Below are positions 23,799 to 36,994 of a stretch of 64,000 bases of DNA, in pieces. The translations under genes and the position numbers were made by a program. Numbering within the stretch: position 1 is the first letter of the stretch; each line of letters begins with the position of its first letter. This DNA is from Gaeumannomyces sp. JS-464. Lineage: Eukaryota > Ascomycota > Sordariomycetes > Magnaporthales > Magnaporthaceae. The stretch spans positions 3,596,001 to 3,660,000 of the forward strand of contig NGZR01000005.1 in the NCBI GenBank assembly GCA_002197995.1, written 5' to 3'. Below the pieces are notes generated by a model, which saw only the letters and a program-made list of their open reading frames with translations, was not told the DNA's origin and ran no database searches.

Positions 23799-26261
23799 AT
23801 GGACTCAGGTCAGGCACAGCTGTATGCCGTCCCAACTCCCACTAACACAACACCAACCCCAAAGGAAGAGATCTTCGACCGTCGTCGGCAAGGCATTTCC
23901 ATTGACAGACCTCAACTTACATATAATATCTCGTCCCACAGAGGCCAACAGATACCCACCCAGCCTTTCTTCCCACTCAGCGCCAGCTCAGCAGACAGCA
24001 AGCTCAGAGGCGACTCTTCTACCCCAAGGCCACCGACAACCGCCAGCATGAGCGGAAGCGAGATCCCCAAGACGGAGGGCATGGGCCAGCCACAGGGGGT
24101 CTGGTCGACGCCAGTATCCCAAGGCATGCGCCCCCGGCCCGCAACCATTCACGAGGGTTTCTCGTACTGCATGGGAGAGGGCTACGAAGGCCTCCCTGCT
24201 TGGGACTCGTCGACATTGCCGCTGCAGCAGACGCCGAGTGACATCTCGTCCCGGCCCATCTCTGTCCACCAGGACTTCTATCCTACCACATCCATGGAGA
24301 CCAGTAAGCCTCCCCATCTCTGCCTTGGCTCGCCCCTGTGTGGCGCCGTGCCTGTGGTCATTACTGACAGCCCGGACCAGACTCTTGGGTGCAAAAGCCG
24401 TGTGGTGACGACAACATCGATATCCAAGGGCTAGAAGGCGACATGATCGGCCAGGCGTACACAGCAGACGAGGCGATACCGATCCTGGACCTCCGCTATC
24501 CCAACTCCCAGATGGAGGGAGACTCGATGAACTTTGACCACAGCATGAACACGCGAAGGATGTCGGGCTCGTCCTTCACCATGTCGACCACGGGAATCTC
24601 GGAGATGACTTCGTACGAGGACTTCTCGGCAGCCATGTCGGACGCCCCATCCTTCACTTCGGACTACCCTCCGCCGTCCAACAGGAACTCCCTGATGTCC
24701 TCGACACAGCTTTCACCAGTCGCCTCCCCGCGCATGACGCCGCAAAGCCGATCTGAACTAGTGAGGACACAGAGCCGAGGAAGAGCGTCGCCTTCGCCCA
24801 GGCCTGGCATGCGATCGGCGCCGTACAGCGTCGAGCGCGCTCAAAACAAGAGGTGGTCGACGGGCTCCTACGGCACCACACCCAACAGGAGGCCGTCTCC
24901 CTTCGTCTACCACCACCCCCACGATGCGTACGGGCCCCGCATGTCGTCGCGACACTCGTCGCCGACGATTGCGCACACCCAGGTCCCTCTCAACATGGGA
25001 AACCTGCAGTCGATGCAGCAGCAACCGCCACCCCCCTTCTTCATGCCTCAGAACCCCGCGTTCCCGAGGCACAGCATGCTCTTACCCTCGCAGCTGCCAT
25101 CTAATGCCTTCCACCACGACCCTCAGCACCAGTTCGACAACCCGCCACCGCTCATGTCGCACGGGCTCTTCCGGATGCTACAGAGCAACGCCGACCCTCA
25201 CTCCCTCCACGGGCACTACCATGACCTGTCGGACCCGCCGGACCTGTACGCCTCGCTGCACGAGGAGCAGATACCGCCGCCTCCCGAGGACATGAACCCG
25301 TCCGACCCCGACCTGGTGCCCCACGAGCAGGAGCTGAGGTTCGACGGCGACCTGTACACGCCAAGATGGGTGCGCGGGCACGGAAACAAGAGGGAGGGCT
25401 GGTGCGGCATCTGCAAGCCTGGGCGGTGGCTCGTGCTGAAGAACTCGGCTTTCTGGTACGACAAGAGCTTCACCCACGGAATCAGCGCGGCGACCGGAAA
25501 CCCCTTCCAGGAGCCCCAGGAGACGAGGCGGATGGACGGCAACCCGGACGTGTGGGAGGGACTGTGCGGCAGCTGCAACGACTGGATCGCGCTTGTCAGC
25601 AGCAAAAAGAAGGGTACGACCTGGTTCAGGCACGCATACAAGGTACGTCGATCAAGTGGCCACGGCTTGGGGGGGTTTGGCGGCGATCACCCGGAGTCCT
25701 GCCTTATGCACAACCGCTGACTTTTGAACGCAAATATAGTGCCACACGCACCCCAAGATCAAGGACGCCCCCAAGCGAAGACGGGAAAGCAGCCACACCC
25801 GCCTGGCCGCGTCCACCATGGCCAGGCCCAAGACGGAGCCGCAGTCCCAGGCGCCCATGACGCCTCAGATGACTCCTGGGTCGGTGGCCGTGTCCATGGC
25901 CAACACCCCGACGGTGCCGCCCATGCCGCAGCTGCCGCACCAGCAGATGCAGCAGCCCTTCCAGACCCCCCAGCAGCTGCAGACGCCCCAGCACCACATC
26001 CCGGCGCCGCTCTCGTCCCCGATGCACCACCAGCACATGGTGGCGCCCATGTCGTCGCCGATGCACCCGCAGGACCAGGCCGCCATGATGCAGCCGCCGA
26101 CGCCGCGGCACCACCTCCACCCGGCCAGCCAGCCCATGCACGCCCCTCCGCCCGCGCACCCGCAGATGCACATCCAGGTCGCGCAGACTCCCCCGCAGCA
26201 CCCTCAGCCCAGGCAAACAAACCTCCACAACGCATTGGACGACCTGGCCAACATGATCTGA
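23799..26261 (+). CDS. Transcription regulator with Rua1-type C-terminal domain
   Basis: Three exons: 23799-24303, 24381-25642 and 25740-26261, giving 762 aa. Introns are 24304-24380 (GTAAGC) and 25643-25739 (GTACGT, CTGAC branch). The first 490 residues are Ser/Pro/Met/Gln-rich and probably disordered. From about 493 a compact conserved module begins (LYTPRWVRGHG, REGWCGICKPGRWL, NSAFWYDKSFTHGISAATG) and continues with GLCGSCNDWIALVSSKKKG and WFRHAYKCHTH, followed by the basic APKRRRESSH. Three Cys/His clusters (C-x2-C, C-x2-C, H-x3-C-x-H) suggest zinc binding. This matches the family I know as DUF4451, later named after the C-terminus of Rua1, a C2H2 regulator of glycolipid genes in Ustilago; the name is from memory. 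The tail is Gln/Pro/His-rich. No frame breaks. It is preceded by a very long leader or promoter region. Confidence 0.9.
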
Positions 26262-27262
26262 TCTGACCCGTCGGTCTGTCCCGCTCGGCCTCTCCCCCAA
26301 CGGCAACACACTCCAGACACCACGAAACAAAATACCCTAAACGTTTCCTTTGTGGGATACCATCTCATCTCTTGCTTCTGCAAATTGATACGCGTCATGA
26401 CCCCTTTCTTCTTTTTATCTCTTCTTTTTTTTCCTATATACCTCCTCCCCTCTGCCTCTCTCTCTCCCTTTTTCTTTTCTTCTTCCGGTTTTCTGGCCTC
26501 TTATTTATACCTCGGGAGATACGACGACGAAAGGGCTTTATTTTTGGGTGGGAATACCTGGAGAGCATGAGAGTTGGACACTGGGCTGTCTATATCCCCC
26601 CTCCTTCGTTCATAGGAGGAGGCAACACGGGCTACCTGCATAATAGCAGCAAAGCTTTATTCTTTTTTTTTTTCCTTTCTTCACTTTTCCCTCTCTTCTT
26701 GGCTTTTCTCCTTTGTTTTAGTTTCTGCTATTACCCCTTTAGTTCATTCGTCTCTAAATCGTCCTCCCTCCCTTCTGACAAGGTTGAGGCAGGCTAGCTT
26801 TTTTCTTTTCTTTTCCTTCTGCGCGTGTTCTTTTTCTCGTCCATTTTTTTTTTTTTTTTTAGTTCTTTATGGGCCGGTGTGCAATGAGATTCAGGCAAAT
26901 CCGAAGTAGGGCAGGAAAACAAAAAAAAACATGGTGGTTCCCGGCGGGACTTTTCACATCGCCTGAAAGCGAACCCGAATTCCAACAATACCTTTTTTTT
27001 TCCGCGTCATCCTTTGCCCAGACCGTCCCTCGTCGTAGCGCATGCTTTGTGTGGCTCTTGCTATGTTTTGTCTCTGGCCTTTTAATACGGCGCCTTGGCC
27101 AAGCAGAAGTCTGCATGGCAAGGGGCGTCGAGTGACCTGTCAACTCAACTTGCGGTGGCGGGAGGGGAGGGGACGACCCGACACCGGTGCGTGCCACGTC
27201 GCCGTGGCCGAGTGACAGATTCCGGATGTCCTTTGCCGGCTGCCCGTACCCATCAAGAAACG

Positions 27263-27296
<34 letters not shown>
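27263..27296. repeat. A34 mononucleotide tract
   Basis: The longest homopolymer in the window, about 1 kb downstream of the Rua1-type gene. It could be the scar of a poly(A)-tailed insertion, but I see no recognisable element or target duplication beside it. Confidence 0.9.
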
Positions 27297-27298
<2 letters not shown>

Positions 27299-28067
27299 CA
27301 AAAACAACACCTTGCTTTCATCCGTAGGTAGGCAAGGGCGCGGCCAATATTGGCCGGCGACGAGGCGCTGATCGGAGCGATTTCATTTGTCATTTTCGCT
27401 GTTTGTCATGGCACATTCCTTCGCCACCCAACCGAGCAGGAAACGTTTCTGGTTCTTCGATTAATCTAAGGGTAGCTTGTTGCCCACTGGGAACTTAGAG
27501 ATGATATATATCCCTTGGTAGGGCGGAGTTTGGGACACGGTGGGATATAGAATGGACAGATCGAAGAGAAAATCCTGGTGTTGCACAATGGGTTATTCCC
27601 TACTCGCTTGAGCGAGTGAAGCCGTGAAGATCGTCAGGAGGCCTCCAGGGCGTGTAGCCTTGCTCCTCGGTCGAGAGGGCCGTCTGGATGATACAGAGGT
27701 GCGAGTGGGGATCCAAACAAGCGGCTTAGGTCGAAGAGGACCCTCGGCCAGAGCCATGGCCCTGACGGCACCTCGGCACGCACTGCCTTGGGATGGCAGC
27801 CCAATATCTCTTGCTTTGCACGAGTCATGGAGGATGGCCAGACTTATTCTGTTTGGCAATAAAAGGAAGTTATACATACAAACGCACGGGGCTGGCAGGA
27901 CAAAGATTCGAGTCGCTCTCCCGAGGCCTCCTGGAGAACAACTCTGGTCCGGGGTATGGAGGGCGTGAGGAGCGAAGCGTACTCGCACCTTGGGTGCCTA
28001 CCGCCTGTTCGGGACAAGTGGCCCACGAAACGCCCCGGGGCTGGGGAAGAGCGAGAGCGCGGCAGCG

Positions 28068-28077
28068 TACCTAGGTA
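28068..28077. repeat. TACCTAGGTA palindrome
   Basis: Identical to the copies at 19415 and 41529; here extended by a further GG on the right. Confidence 0.8.
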
Positions 28078-28167
28078 GGCTCCAGGCCAGTCATCGGCCG
28101 AGCCGGGTTCTCCAGCCGTGTTTCGTTCATGCCGCGGCCCGCCAGCCGTGCGCATGTGTGATTTGCG

Positions 28168-28186
28168 TTTTTTTTTTTTTTTTTTT
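28168..28186. repeat. T19 mononucleotide tract
   Basis: Nineteen consecutive T, intergenic. Confidence 0.9.
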
Positions 28187-31100
28187 GGGCTTGCCATGCA
28201 GCGACTCTCCATGGCCCAACACAAGCCGCCAGGCCTCGCCTAGCCGGAGATGTCTTGTCGGGCGGCTAGACCCTCGATCTGGTCCTTCTCCCTTGGTCAA
28301 AGGCCCTTGGCAAAACCGTGGGTGGTGATGGCGCGAGGTTGCGTGCATGAAGCGGTTGTTGTGCTTGTGCACATGCCATCACATTCCAGAGCCAGAATCC
28401 GGGGACCACCGGGTCGCTGGTGTCACTCGGGCTACTTTACAGGACCAGACTAAGGACCCGGGACTCTTGGTAGGGCTGAGGCGGCAAGAGGAGGAGGGGA
28501 GGGGTGAGTGAATATGCGCGGGGTGCTCCTGAAATAAAGCAGGCGGGCCCTTTCAAAGTTTTGGCTTTCTCTTTGTCTGCAGTGGCACCTAGATTAAAAA
28601 CCTGCAGCTTTTCACTGCACACGCAGGAAAAAAAAGAAACTGGGGATAAGGCATCTTAGACTAGATGATAGATGCTCAGTCAGGGGTTGGGCCGGATGCC
28701 TCCTTGCTCGACAATTTGTGGAGAGTTTTCTGCTGTACAACATTGTATGTAAACACGCAAGCGGCTGGAGACGAGGTGGGGGAAGGGAAGCCGAAATGGA
28801 CGGAACAGAGAGCCAAGTTGCCAATGAGCGTTGGGACTCGTTTCCCGGAGAGACGATTGGCGCGTCGTCCGATGCGAGGCTCGGTCAATAACGAAGGCCC
28901 GGGAACCATGAAGGGCCTTGCCGGGCTGGGGAAACGGGATGGGGACATTTTGATCAGACCGGGGGCGTGCAAGGCAAAAACGGCGAATGGGTGGGTGGGA
29001 TAGGAAGATGATAGGGAACAAGAAATCAGGTAGCCGCAGCCCGATGGGTGGCATCTGAAAGGTAGGTAGCCAACCCCCCACACGATCTAATCTCGCGGGA
29101 TTCATGCGGTCGCCAGCTGGGCGTGTGGGCGTCCACTGATGGCGTGCTCTCTGGTGTCGGCCGAGAGCAAAAAAAGAAACCCAAACGTGGCGAGCTGACG
29201 CCAGGGGTTTTGGGGGAGGGATCAACGAGGGGAATGCCGTTCTGCGCAAGGCCGAGGGGCAGCCTGGGGAACGGCAGGCCGCTGTTGGCTGGCCGGAGGG
29301 TTTTTCAGCTGGACAATGTCGCATGCGGGATGCTGGTGGTGGCAGGCCGAAAGCCCAACAGCGCCTCTATGATTGGGCGGCCAGGACCAATCAAGCACGC
29401 GGTCGGCAGCCCCTTGGCTCGGGCTCCTGGCCAGTCGATCGGGTGTGGCGAGGGGCACATCCAACAACCTGGATGCCTCCTGAGACGGCGTGGCGGCTCT
29501 GGGCGGGGGGCGGGTGGCATGCGATGGGATGAAGGCAAAACGTGGCAGTGCGGTGGGTGCTCTTGATGAACGATAGGAGCACGTGGGCTGGCCTGGTTCT
29601 CTGCTGTGGAACTTGGAGAAACGAGGTGAGAAGGTGACGAGGTGATGATGCGATGGTGCGTGGTGTTGCTTCTTGGTTGGAATCCAAGGCCAGGAATTCT
29701 CTTTTTCTCGCCTGACGGACGGGATTATGCTGGCTACCTAACGGCGGGATTGGCACGCACGCGCTGGCAGACGGATGGCGTGACTATTCTTTTCTTGGGG
29801 AGAAGGCCCGAAAATGGGCTCTCCCTAACCCAGGCGCTGATCTTGTCGGCCGGCCGTTGCCCTACTGCACGCACAGCCGCGGCGCGCTCGAGTGATGGAT
29901 GATGCAACGTCATGGTCTTTCGTGTTTGGGCTTCTGGCTCTGGCACGTTTCGTAGCCGCCCGAACCACTCCCACACGCCCGCCGCCCCCTGCAACGCTCC
30001 ATCAAACACACCGACCCAGGCACACCACCAGGGCGAGGAGCAATTAAGATCCTAGCTCGACGGCTTCTTCCTGTTTTGGGCTTCGTCCAGACCGAGGATG
30101 GATGGAGAGCATTCGACTCACTCACCCCGACCCACTGCGCTGCTGCAAACCTTCGCTCGAGTTTGATAACCTGTGCCGGGTGCACGAGGCAGCAGCCTGT
30201 CTACCTATTCTTGGATTCTTGGAAGTGTCGGGAATATGGGGACCTTTGTTACCATCAGGCCGGAAGGGAAAAGAAAAAAGCAAAATGAAATGGCGCTGGG
30301 GCTGGATGCTTGCCGATAACCTCCATCCCTACGCTACGCTACACATCTCGTAAATGGACATCGCATCCGCTGGCCGCAAACGGGAGCATCTTCCGTGTAA
30401 GCCCGACTCACCGGGAACGAAAGGAGATTGCTCAATGGCCAAGCCAATATGTTTATCCGCTGTTGTAATCATCACATACAGCAACAAGAAACCCGCCTGT
30501 GCCGTAGCAAGGCATCTGAGACGGATCCCCCGTCGGGCTGGCTGCTGACAAGATTCGGGAACGAGGAGCACAGCAGGGATCAACGGTGGTGGTTGGGCGC
30601 GCGTTGGGAGCTCAAGCCAGCCCTACTGACGGACGATAGCCGCGGCCCAATGCGAGACTCTCAGCCAGAGTCTGGGAAATGAACGAAATGCAGCAGCCCG
30701 TCCGGGGAGGCACGTCGGCTCAGCCGCTGCTCTGGCAAGAGAGAGGGGGAAAGCGAACGCGAGCAGGCAATAATATCTCACTCCTGCATTGGTGCAGGCA
30801 AAACCCTTGGTTCCAAGCTTCGGGACCTGCATTTGGGATCACGCACCGTGGCTTCAGCCAGTGCGTCTCTGTTAGGCGCGAGCATGCCTCGCGGCGCCGG
30901 GCTGCTAACAGAGCGGCAGCGGCCCACCCAATCTCGCGTGCATGCACGGCGAGAGAGCTACTGCTGCCCACCTGCACGCACAGCAGTCACACCTGCTCCG
31001 GTCCTGCAGCCACATCCACAAGTCGTCCGCCTGCAGCCTCGAGCTGTTCTTTCCGCCCTCTGTTGACTCACAGGTGCATTGGCTGCTGCAGTGCGTTCGG

Positions 31101-31716
31101 CTCCCTCACTCACGGCCGCTCCCAAATGGCTGGAATGCGCCAGGGTTCCCACCGGCGCTGGCGCTGCTCCCCATTTCGAATGTCTCTGTCCGTCCCCCTT
31201 GTCCATCCGCTGTTGGGTCGTGTGTCGGGCTGAACCTACTGCCGGGTGTATCCCGACCGAAAAAAAAGCAACCAGCTGATGCGAGAGCCTCTCTTTTCAT
31301 CTCCACATGCTGCAATGTCCACGGGGGAAGAGGTCAGTGTTGCTGCTCTTCGTCATTCTCGGTTGCCACAACGTGGCTGGCAGAGACGGCAGAGGCGGTG
31401 ACCGCCCTGAGCAGAACCCTGCATTCCATCTGATATGTCGATTCTGAGCGCCCGTGGTTGGGCTTAGTGAGGGTGAAGGTAAGCACAGTTGGTCAATGGC
31501 TTGGGTCGGAGCATGTAGAACCCGTCCCTGTGGCGTTGGGGCGCTTGCACTGGCGCATCTTTGCCATGCTGAAAGCAAGGCAATGATAATTGCGACTGTG
31601 GTTTCCGAAATAAATGATGACGTGAATGTCGAGCCAGGAGCAGCCAATTCCTCAGGAACCATGCATCGTCGCAACTCTGCCATTCAAGGCTGTCATCTGT
31701 CTTTTTTTTCTCTCTC

Positions 31717-31735
31717 TTTTTTTTTTTTTTTTTTT
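31717..31735. repeat. T19 mononucleotide tract
   Basis: Nineteen consecutive T following a CT-rich patch, intergenic. Confidence 0.9.
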
Positions 31736-34162
31736 CTCGCAGTCCGGTCGCGATAGATGCGCCTGGGCCTGCCCCAAGTGCGTCCCAGTGTGGGCAAAGC
31801 GTGTTTTGGTACCTGCTGTATACGATGCCCTGCCGCGGCGGGAGGCCTGGTGTCAGCCTTGGCCCAAAAGGGGGCGAGTGCGGTCCCCGCCTGAACAGGT
31901 AACACCCCTCTCCCCTGTCAGGGAGCAAGCCCTGCATACACAGGTCGGGGAAAGGTCGGTCGCTTGGGATCCGTCCACTCTTCCGTACAAGCTCCAATGC
32001 TACCTGTCCCAGCTGCAGGCGCTCCGGGCCTTGGTTTGCTGCCCGCCAAACCACCTTTGCGCGCCATCCTTCCTCCGGCCGGCTTTTGTCTCCAGGAGCA
32101 GAATGCCGATTGCCCCAGAGAAGCGAGCGGGTGTGTTGATGTGTGCATGTGCTTTTGAAAGTCTCTCCCTTGCTCTGGTTTCTCGCTTTTTCCCTCTGCT
32201 GTCGATCACCTTAGCCCCTTTTTTGCGGCGCACCGCCCCCTCCCTCGCATCGAGGCCGCACTCTGTTCTGTACTTGTGCATGCAGAAACTCTAGACATCA
32301 ACTTCACGGCGGACAGGCGCAAAAAAGGAGCCTCGTCGTCTGGTGCTTGGAGCCGAGCCGTCGCGGCCTGCTATTCGCCCGCCAGCATCCAACCTTTTCC
32401 CGCTGGCCGGCGCTTCCATGGTGCAACCAGTCGGACTAACTGTTGTAAGTAGCGCGCTACCTGGGGGTACAGGCACCCAACTGCGCAGACTGCCCTGCCC
32501 AGCTGTCACCCGACTCGGCCTCACCTCAAACTACTCCTATCTCGCGCCCTGCACTTGCACTTGCTTGCGCAAAGCCTCATCGACGGTGGCTGCCTTTTCC
32601 TCCTTTCCCTTGCACAGACCTCGCGCTACTGTACATACCAACAGCGGCGAGGGCCGCTTCCAGCCGGTCCCGCTTCGTCGTGTGCGCTTCATTTCCACTT
32701 GGCCCGAGCATCTGACGGATCCCACCCCGTTATCCGCCAAAAGCAAGGTTCTCCCTCGGGTTGGACTTATAATTTGCGCTCCAGACGGCTCTCGCATCCT
32801 CGTTTTGCAACCAACAGGGCGGCTATATTGTGTTCCCTTGTCGTTTTTTCGCCTTATTGTTTTTTTTCTTTTCCTTTTGCCTTCCCTCTTATTTTTCTCT
32901 TCCAGCCAAATATTACCCTAGTTCTGGCCTGGCTTGTGGTTTATGCTTTTTTTGGAGTCCAGTCCCAAATTTTATCCTTCTTTCCTTTTTTGAGCCCCTG
33001 CTTTTCCCGGTTGCCTTTGCAACGACCCGTCCAGTCCATTTTCAGCGGTTCCTCTGACCCACGACGACTTTACGACTCAACGCAGCTCGACTCGACAGCA
33101 ACAACTGCCTAATGGTACTTGACCCTGACTCCCTGCCTTCCCTTCTCCTCCGCCGTGCCCCAGTGGTCCCCGTCCCAAACACTTGCACACGGGCCGCAGC
33201 TTTACACCTGCGCTTGCTCTGGCAACTGGCGACCAGCTCTGTGGATCCATCCCATCATTCTTGTTGCGGGCGATGAGGGGGGAGCAGAAAAGAGAGGGCA
33301 GGAAAAAACGGCACAGCGAATATCAAAACAGCTGGAGCATGGGCTAACAAAACGACTCGACTCCTTTGGGCCTGTCCTCTCAGAATCCCTAATCTATGCT
33401 ATCCCTCCCTTTTGTTCGACCACACGAGCGACGCTATTTCACGAAACGCTATTCAGTAATGAGCAAATGAGACCACGAGCCCGGCATCCTCTCAACTAAG
33501 ACATCCGCACCCTCCGGCTGAACCCCTCGCTGCCCTCCAGTGGTTTTCTCTGCCGTCCTCCCCGCGTTGCTACACAGCTCGATACTACAACGGCACGCTC
33601 GCCCGGACACCCTACTTCTTGCTTTACCCGCTGGAATCCTATTTCCCGACCACGCCGCCGTCCCATTGGCAGCCGGTTCCATTTCGTTCCCAAGAGGCAA
33701 AAAGCCTTGACCTCCCTACCATATCTGGGCGCACTTGCCTGCACGCTCGTGCCTGGAATGGTGCAGTGATATCAGAGAGTCCCGCACCTGAATGACGGCC
33801 TACACGGAGCAAGGCAAAACCTGCTATGAGTGTGGATCAACTGGCTTCTGGGTATGCTACAAAGTTTTTATTTTGCGCTCAACATTTTGGTCTTTTCTTT
33901 TTTTCCCTGCCGCTTTCCCCTCCTCTTGCCCCGTGCTCCTGGACTCCAGAGACAATCTCCCTTTATGGAGGGGAATTTGCTGCAACTCTAAGATTGATGA
34001 CAACTGGAACCGTCAACGACGGGGATGCCCCTCAATCACTTTGTCGTTTCCCTTAATTATCTCCTTTCACACGCAGGGCTTCCCCTGCCCACGCCCAAGT
34101 GGCTGGGAACGGAAGAGAACGACGGGATATCGAGGTGCCTTTTACTTACCACGCCCGCCCGC

Positions 34163-36994
34163 ATGAAACAGCAGCTTTGGTGACCCGAACGTTCGGCCTC
34201 CTTCGCCGCCGCCGCAGAAGACCCCGACGACGACCGTCCACCCGAGCCCCGTGTTCGAGACGCCCAGGCCAGCCACGGGCCGCCTTGACGACTCCGGTGG
34301 CTGGACTCCTCACTTCGCCGAGGAGTACTCCCTCTTCAACGCCACCCCTGGCAACCTGAGAGCCTCGCCCCGCCACGCCACCTTTTCCGGCGAGCCTGGC
34401 TCTGGCACGCCCTTCGCCCCGACCTTCCTCCATCACAGGCAGCATCCGTCTCCGGCCTCCGGTGGCCCGATCAAGAGACGTCTGTCCGCTGAGGGAATCG
34501 CCGAGGAGATCGCGACACATGCCACACACTTCTCGCCAAACCCGAACCTTCCGCTACCACCCGTCGACCCCTCGCGGAGACTCTCCTCGTCGCCCGGTGC
34601 CCTTGCCCTGACGCACGAAGAAGCCCAGGCTGCCCATTCTCCGTCCCACAGCGAGGACTCGGAACGTCGGGCCTCGGCATCCGGCGGAGATCGGTCCCCA
34701 AAGAAGGCAAGACTAGGCGACCACGACGCCCAGGGACAAACTGCCACCCCTCCGCCATCATCGACCAAGGGACGGCGCAAGCTGGCCCCCAAGGTCAAGA
34801 CCAACGCGATGCAGAATGACCAGAGCTTCGGAGACTTCTCCGGAGCCGGCACGGGGAACCAACACCCCAACATGGGCATCTTCGTAACCTCCCCCGGCGA
34901 CATGTTCGGCTTCTCCATGTCGGCGCCGGCCTCGGCACACTCGTTTGTGGACGCGCAGCAGTTCTGGGAGACGGAAGCGGCGGCTATGGCCGGGATGGAG
35001 CTCGAATTCTCGGCCGCTCAGCACGCCGAGATGTTCCAGACCCCCACAACGGCCACGCCAATGGGCCAGCACCGGCCAGCCGGGTCGCTGGACTGGGGAA
35101 GAGCCAACCAGATGTTTCAGGAGACGGGCCTGCTTCCCCACCAGCAGCCAGAACAGACACAACAACAACAGCAACAGCAGCAACCTCAGCAGCAGGCTCG
35201 GCGACCGTCCCAGGACAGCCGTCGTTCCCCTGTCAAGCGAGAGCGCCCGTTGGCACCCAAGATGACGATGCCGACCCTAGACACAAGTGCAATGAATCAG
35301 TCCATGATGGTTGACACAAGCATGTACCAAACCCCGATCGAAGACAGCTTCGGGCTGTCTCACGGTCAAGGCGTAGACCCAGGAATGCTGTTCAGCCGGC
35401 CGCCATCTTCCAGTATGGAAGCCGTCTTCAACCCCATGCAGCAGCAACAGCAGCAACAGCAGCAGCAACGCGTCCCGAGCGTGACGGCACACCGGGCTCT
35501 TGCTCCAGCTTCCGGCCAACAGTCATCACACCAGCAAGGTGACAACCAGAACCACAGCCGAAATGTGAAGCTGGCGCCCGCTCCGGCCAAGGGCCTAGGA
35601 ATCTCTACCAAGGCGCCAGCGGCACGGGCGGAGCTCCGTCGAGCTAATAGCGTGAAGGAGTCGAGCTCAAGCAAGAGGGGAAACCGGGCGGCGGTCGGCT
35701 CACCGGTCAAACCTCGTCCGGGTTTGTCGCGGAGCTTCAGCGAGAATCGTGGCAGGCATCAGCTCGCCAGGCCATCATCTGCATCAAGCACCTCGAGCCA
35801 CCACACGGTAGTGGCCCTTGAAAACCAACTGCACCGTCAGCAGCCTGCGACGGGAACTCTGAGCCGGCCGTCGTCGCACGGCAGGTTGTCGGCGGCAAAC
35901 GGTAGAGCGTCACCGCTCAAGTCGAACCAAGGCCATCGGCTGCCCAGCTTGACGTCCATACCCGAGTCGTCACCAGGAGCGACAAACGCGGCAGCGTTCG
36001 CGATGAACCGGGCGTCGGTCAAGTTCACAATCGACGCCAACGGAAGGGCACGGGTCGAGACGGTCGTTGTGCAGGATGAACCGCCGGTTGCCAGGAGAGG
36101 ACGGAGTCCGCGGAAAGCAACGGCTGGCAGCAGATCGTCGTCACGGTGGGACTCGACAGATGAGGACGGTGCCCCGGTGGATATGACGACGACGCGTCCT
36201 CAACCGACGATGAGCCCATTATCATACCCAGCCGCAACACCTCGTTCGCGCTCCCTGACCCGCTCAAGGTTTCGGGCCAACGCGCGCGGTACCAGCATAG
36301 ACACAGAGCCTCGCAACGGAGCCTCAGCGTGCACAGCGCAGCAAGTTCGATGCTAGGCGGTGGAGGCAGCAGCAGCAACGACCCGGAGAGTGATGCCGAG
36401 ATGGTAGTCAACGACGGCGGCCTGCTGGCCTCGGGGGCGGGCGACGCGGCCAGCGAACTCGAGAAGCTGAGGCAGAGTCGACAGAACGGCGGCGCGCCGA
36501 GGCTCAGGATTCCAGGAAGCGGAGGCTCGAGGCAGCGGTTCGGCGCCCCGAACGGCAGCTTTGGACGGGGGCACCAGCAGCAGCAACAGCAGCAGTACAG
36601 CAGCGCGGCGACCTCGCCGACGACGCTGACCGAGGTGAGCCTGCCGACGCCGTCGACTGCGACCAGGACGGGGCGCGGTATCCGCTGCGTCTGCGACAAC
36701 ACCGGGGTCGACCACAACCGGGACGGCTTCATGGTGCAATGGTGAGTCTTTCGACCTGGCTGGCCCTTCTTCTCTTCTGGCAGTGGTTGCTAATGCGCGG
36801 TTGACTTGGTCAGCGAATCGTGCGAGATGTGGCTTCACGGCAGGTGTATCAACATACCGAAACGGAGCATGATGCCCTCGGTGTACATCTGCGCCTTCTG
36901 CGCGAGGACGTCGCACGGCCGCGCTGGCCGCCCGACCATTCCCCCGTCGGCGCTGTCGCCGCTGGCGCACAAATCCTTCACCAAATTCCGGTGA
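34163..36994 (+). CDS. PolyQ PHD-finger protein, two frame breaks
   Basis: Likely nuclear histone-tail reader; the target is unknown. The C-terminal PHD finger has all eight ligands in C4HC3 order: RCVC, then FMVQCESCEMWLHGRC, then YICAFC. The codon for the second-pair Cys is built across the intron 36742-36813 (GTGAGT..CAG). Stop at 36992-36994. The N-terminus has a conserved fungal motif, WTPHFAEEYSLFNATPGNL. The middle is Ser/Pro/Gln-rich with polyQ runs (about 35,155-35,195 and 35,436-35,469, and again near 36,575). The main frame is open from just after a TGA at 34164. Removing one A from AAA at 34166-34168 would give ATG AAC AGC AGC TTT (MNSSFGDPNV) as the start at 34163. A second break at the alternating GC stretch 36281-36288 must be corrected for the frame to reach HRHRASQRSLSVHSAASS and the PHD finger. 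Corrected length is about 919 aa. Both breaks look like small indels; start confidence is moderate. Confidence 0.82.

Larger units (their letters stand above)
26262..34162. other. 7.9-kb gene-poor region upstream of the PHD-finger gene
   Basis: No gene is supported. The left part is the 3' region of the Rua1-type gene and is T-rich. Simple tracts include T17 at 26844-26860, A34 at 27263-27296, T19 at 28168-28186 and T19 at 31717-31735. A TACCTAGGTA palindrome lies at 28068-28077. From about 30,900 rightward the sequence becomes pyrimidine-rich, consistent with a long promoter and leader for the PHD gene. Frames of up to 222 codons are low in family-like content and overlap one another on both strands. 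Confidence 0.55.

Noticed and set aside
26372..26797. Hydrophobic Leu/Phe-rich frame after the Rua1-type gene
   Set aside because: It arises from T-rich 3' untranslated sequence read as Phe and Leu codons.
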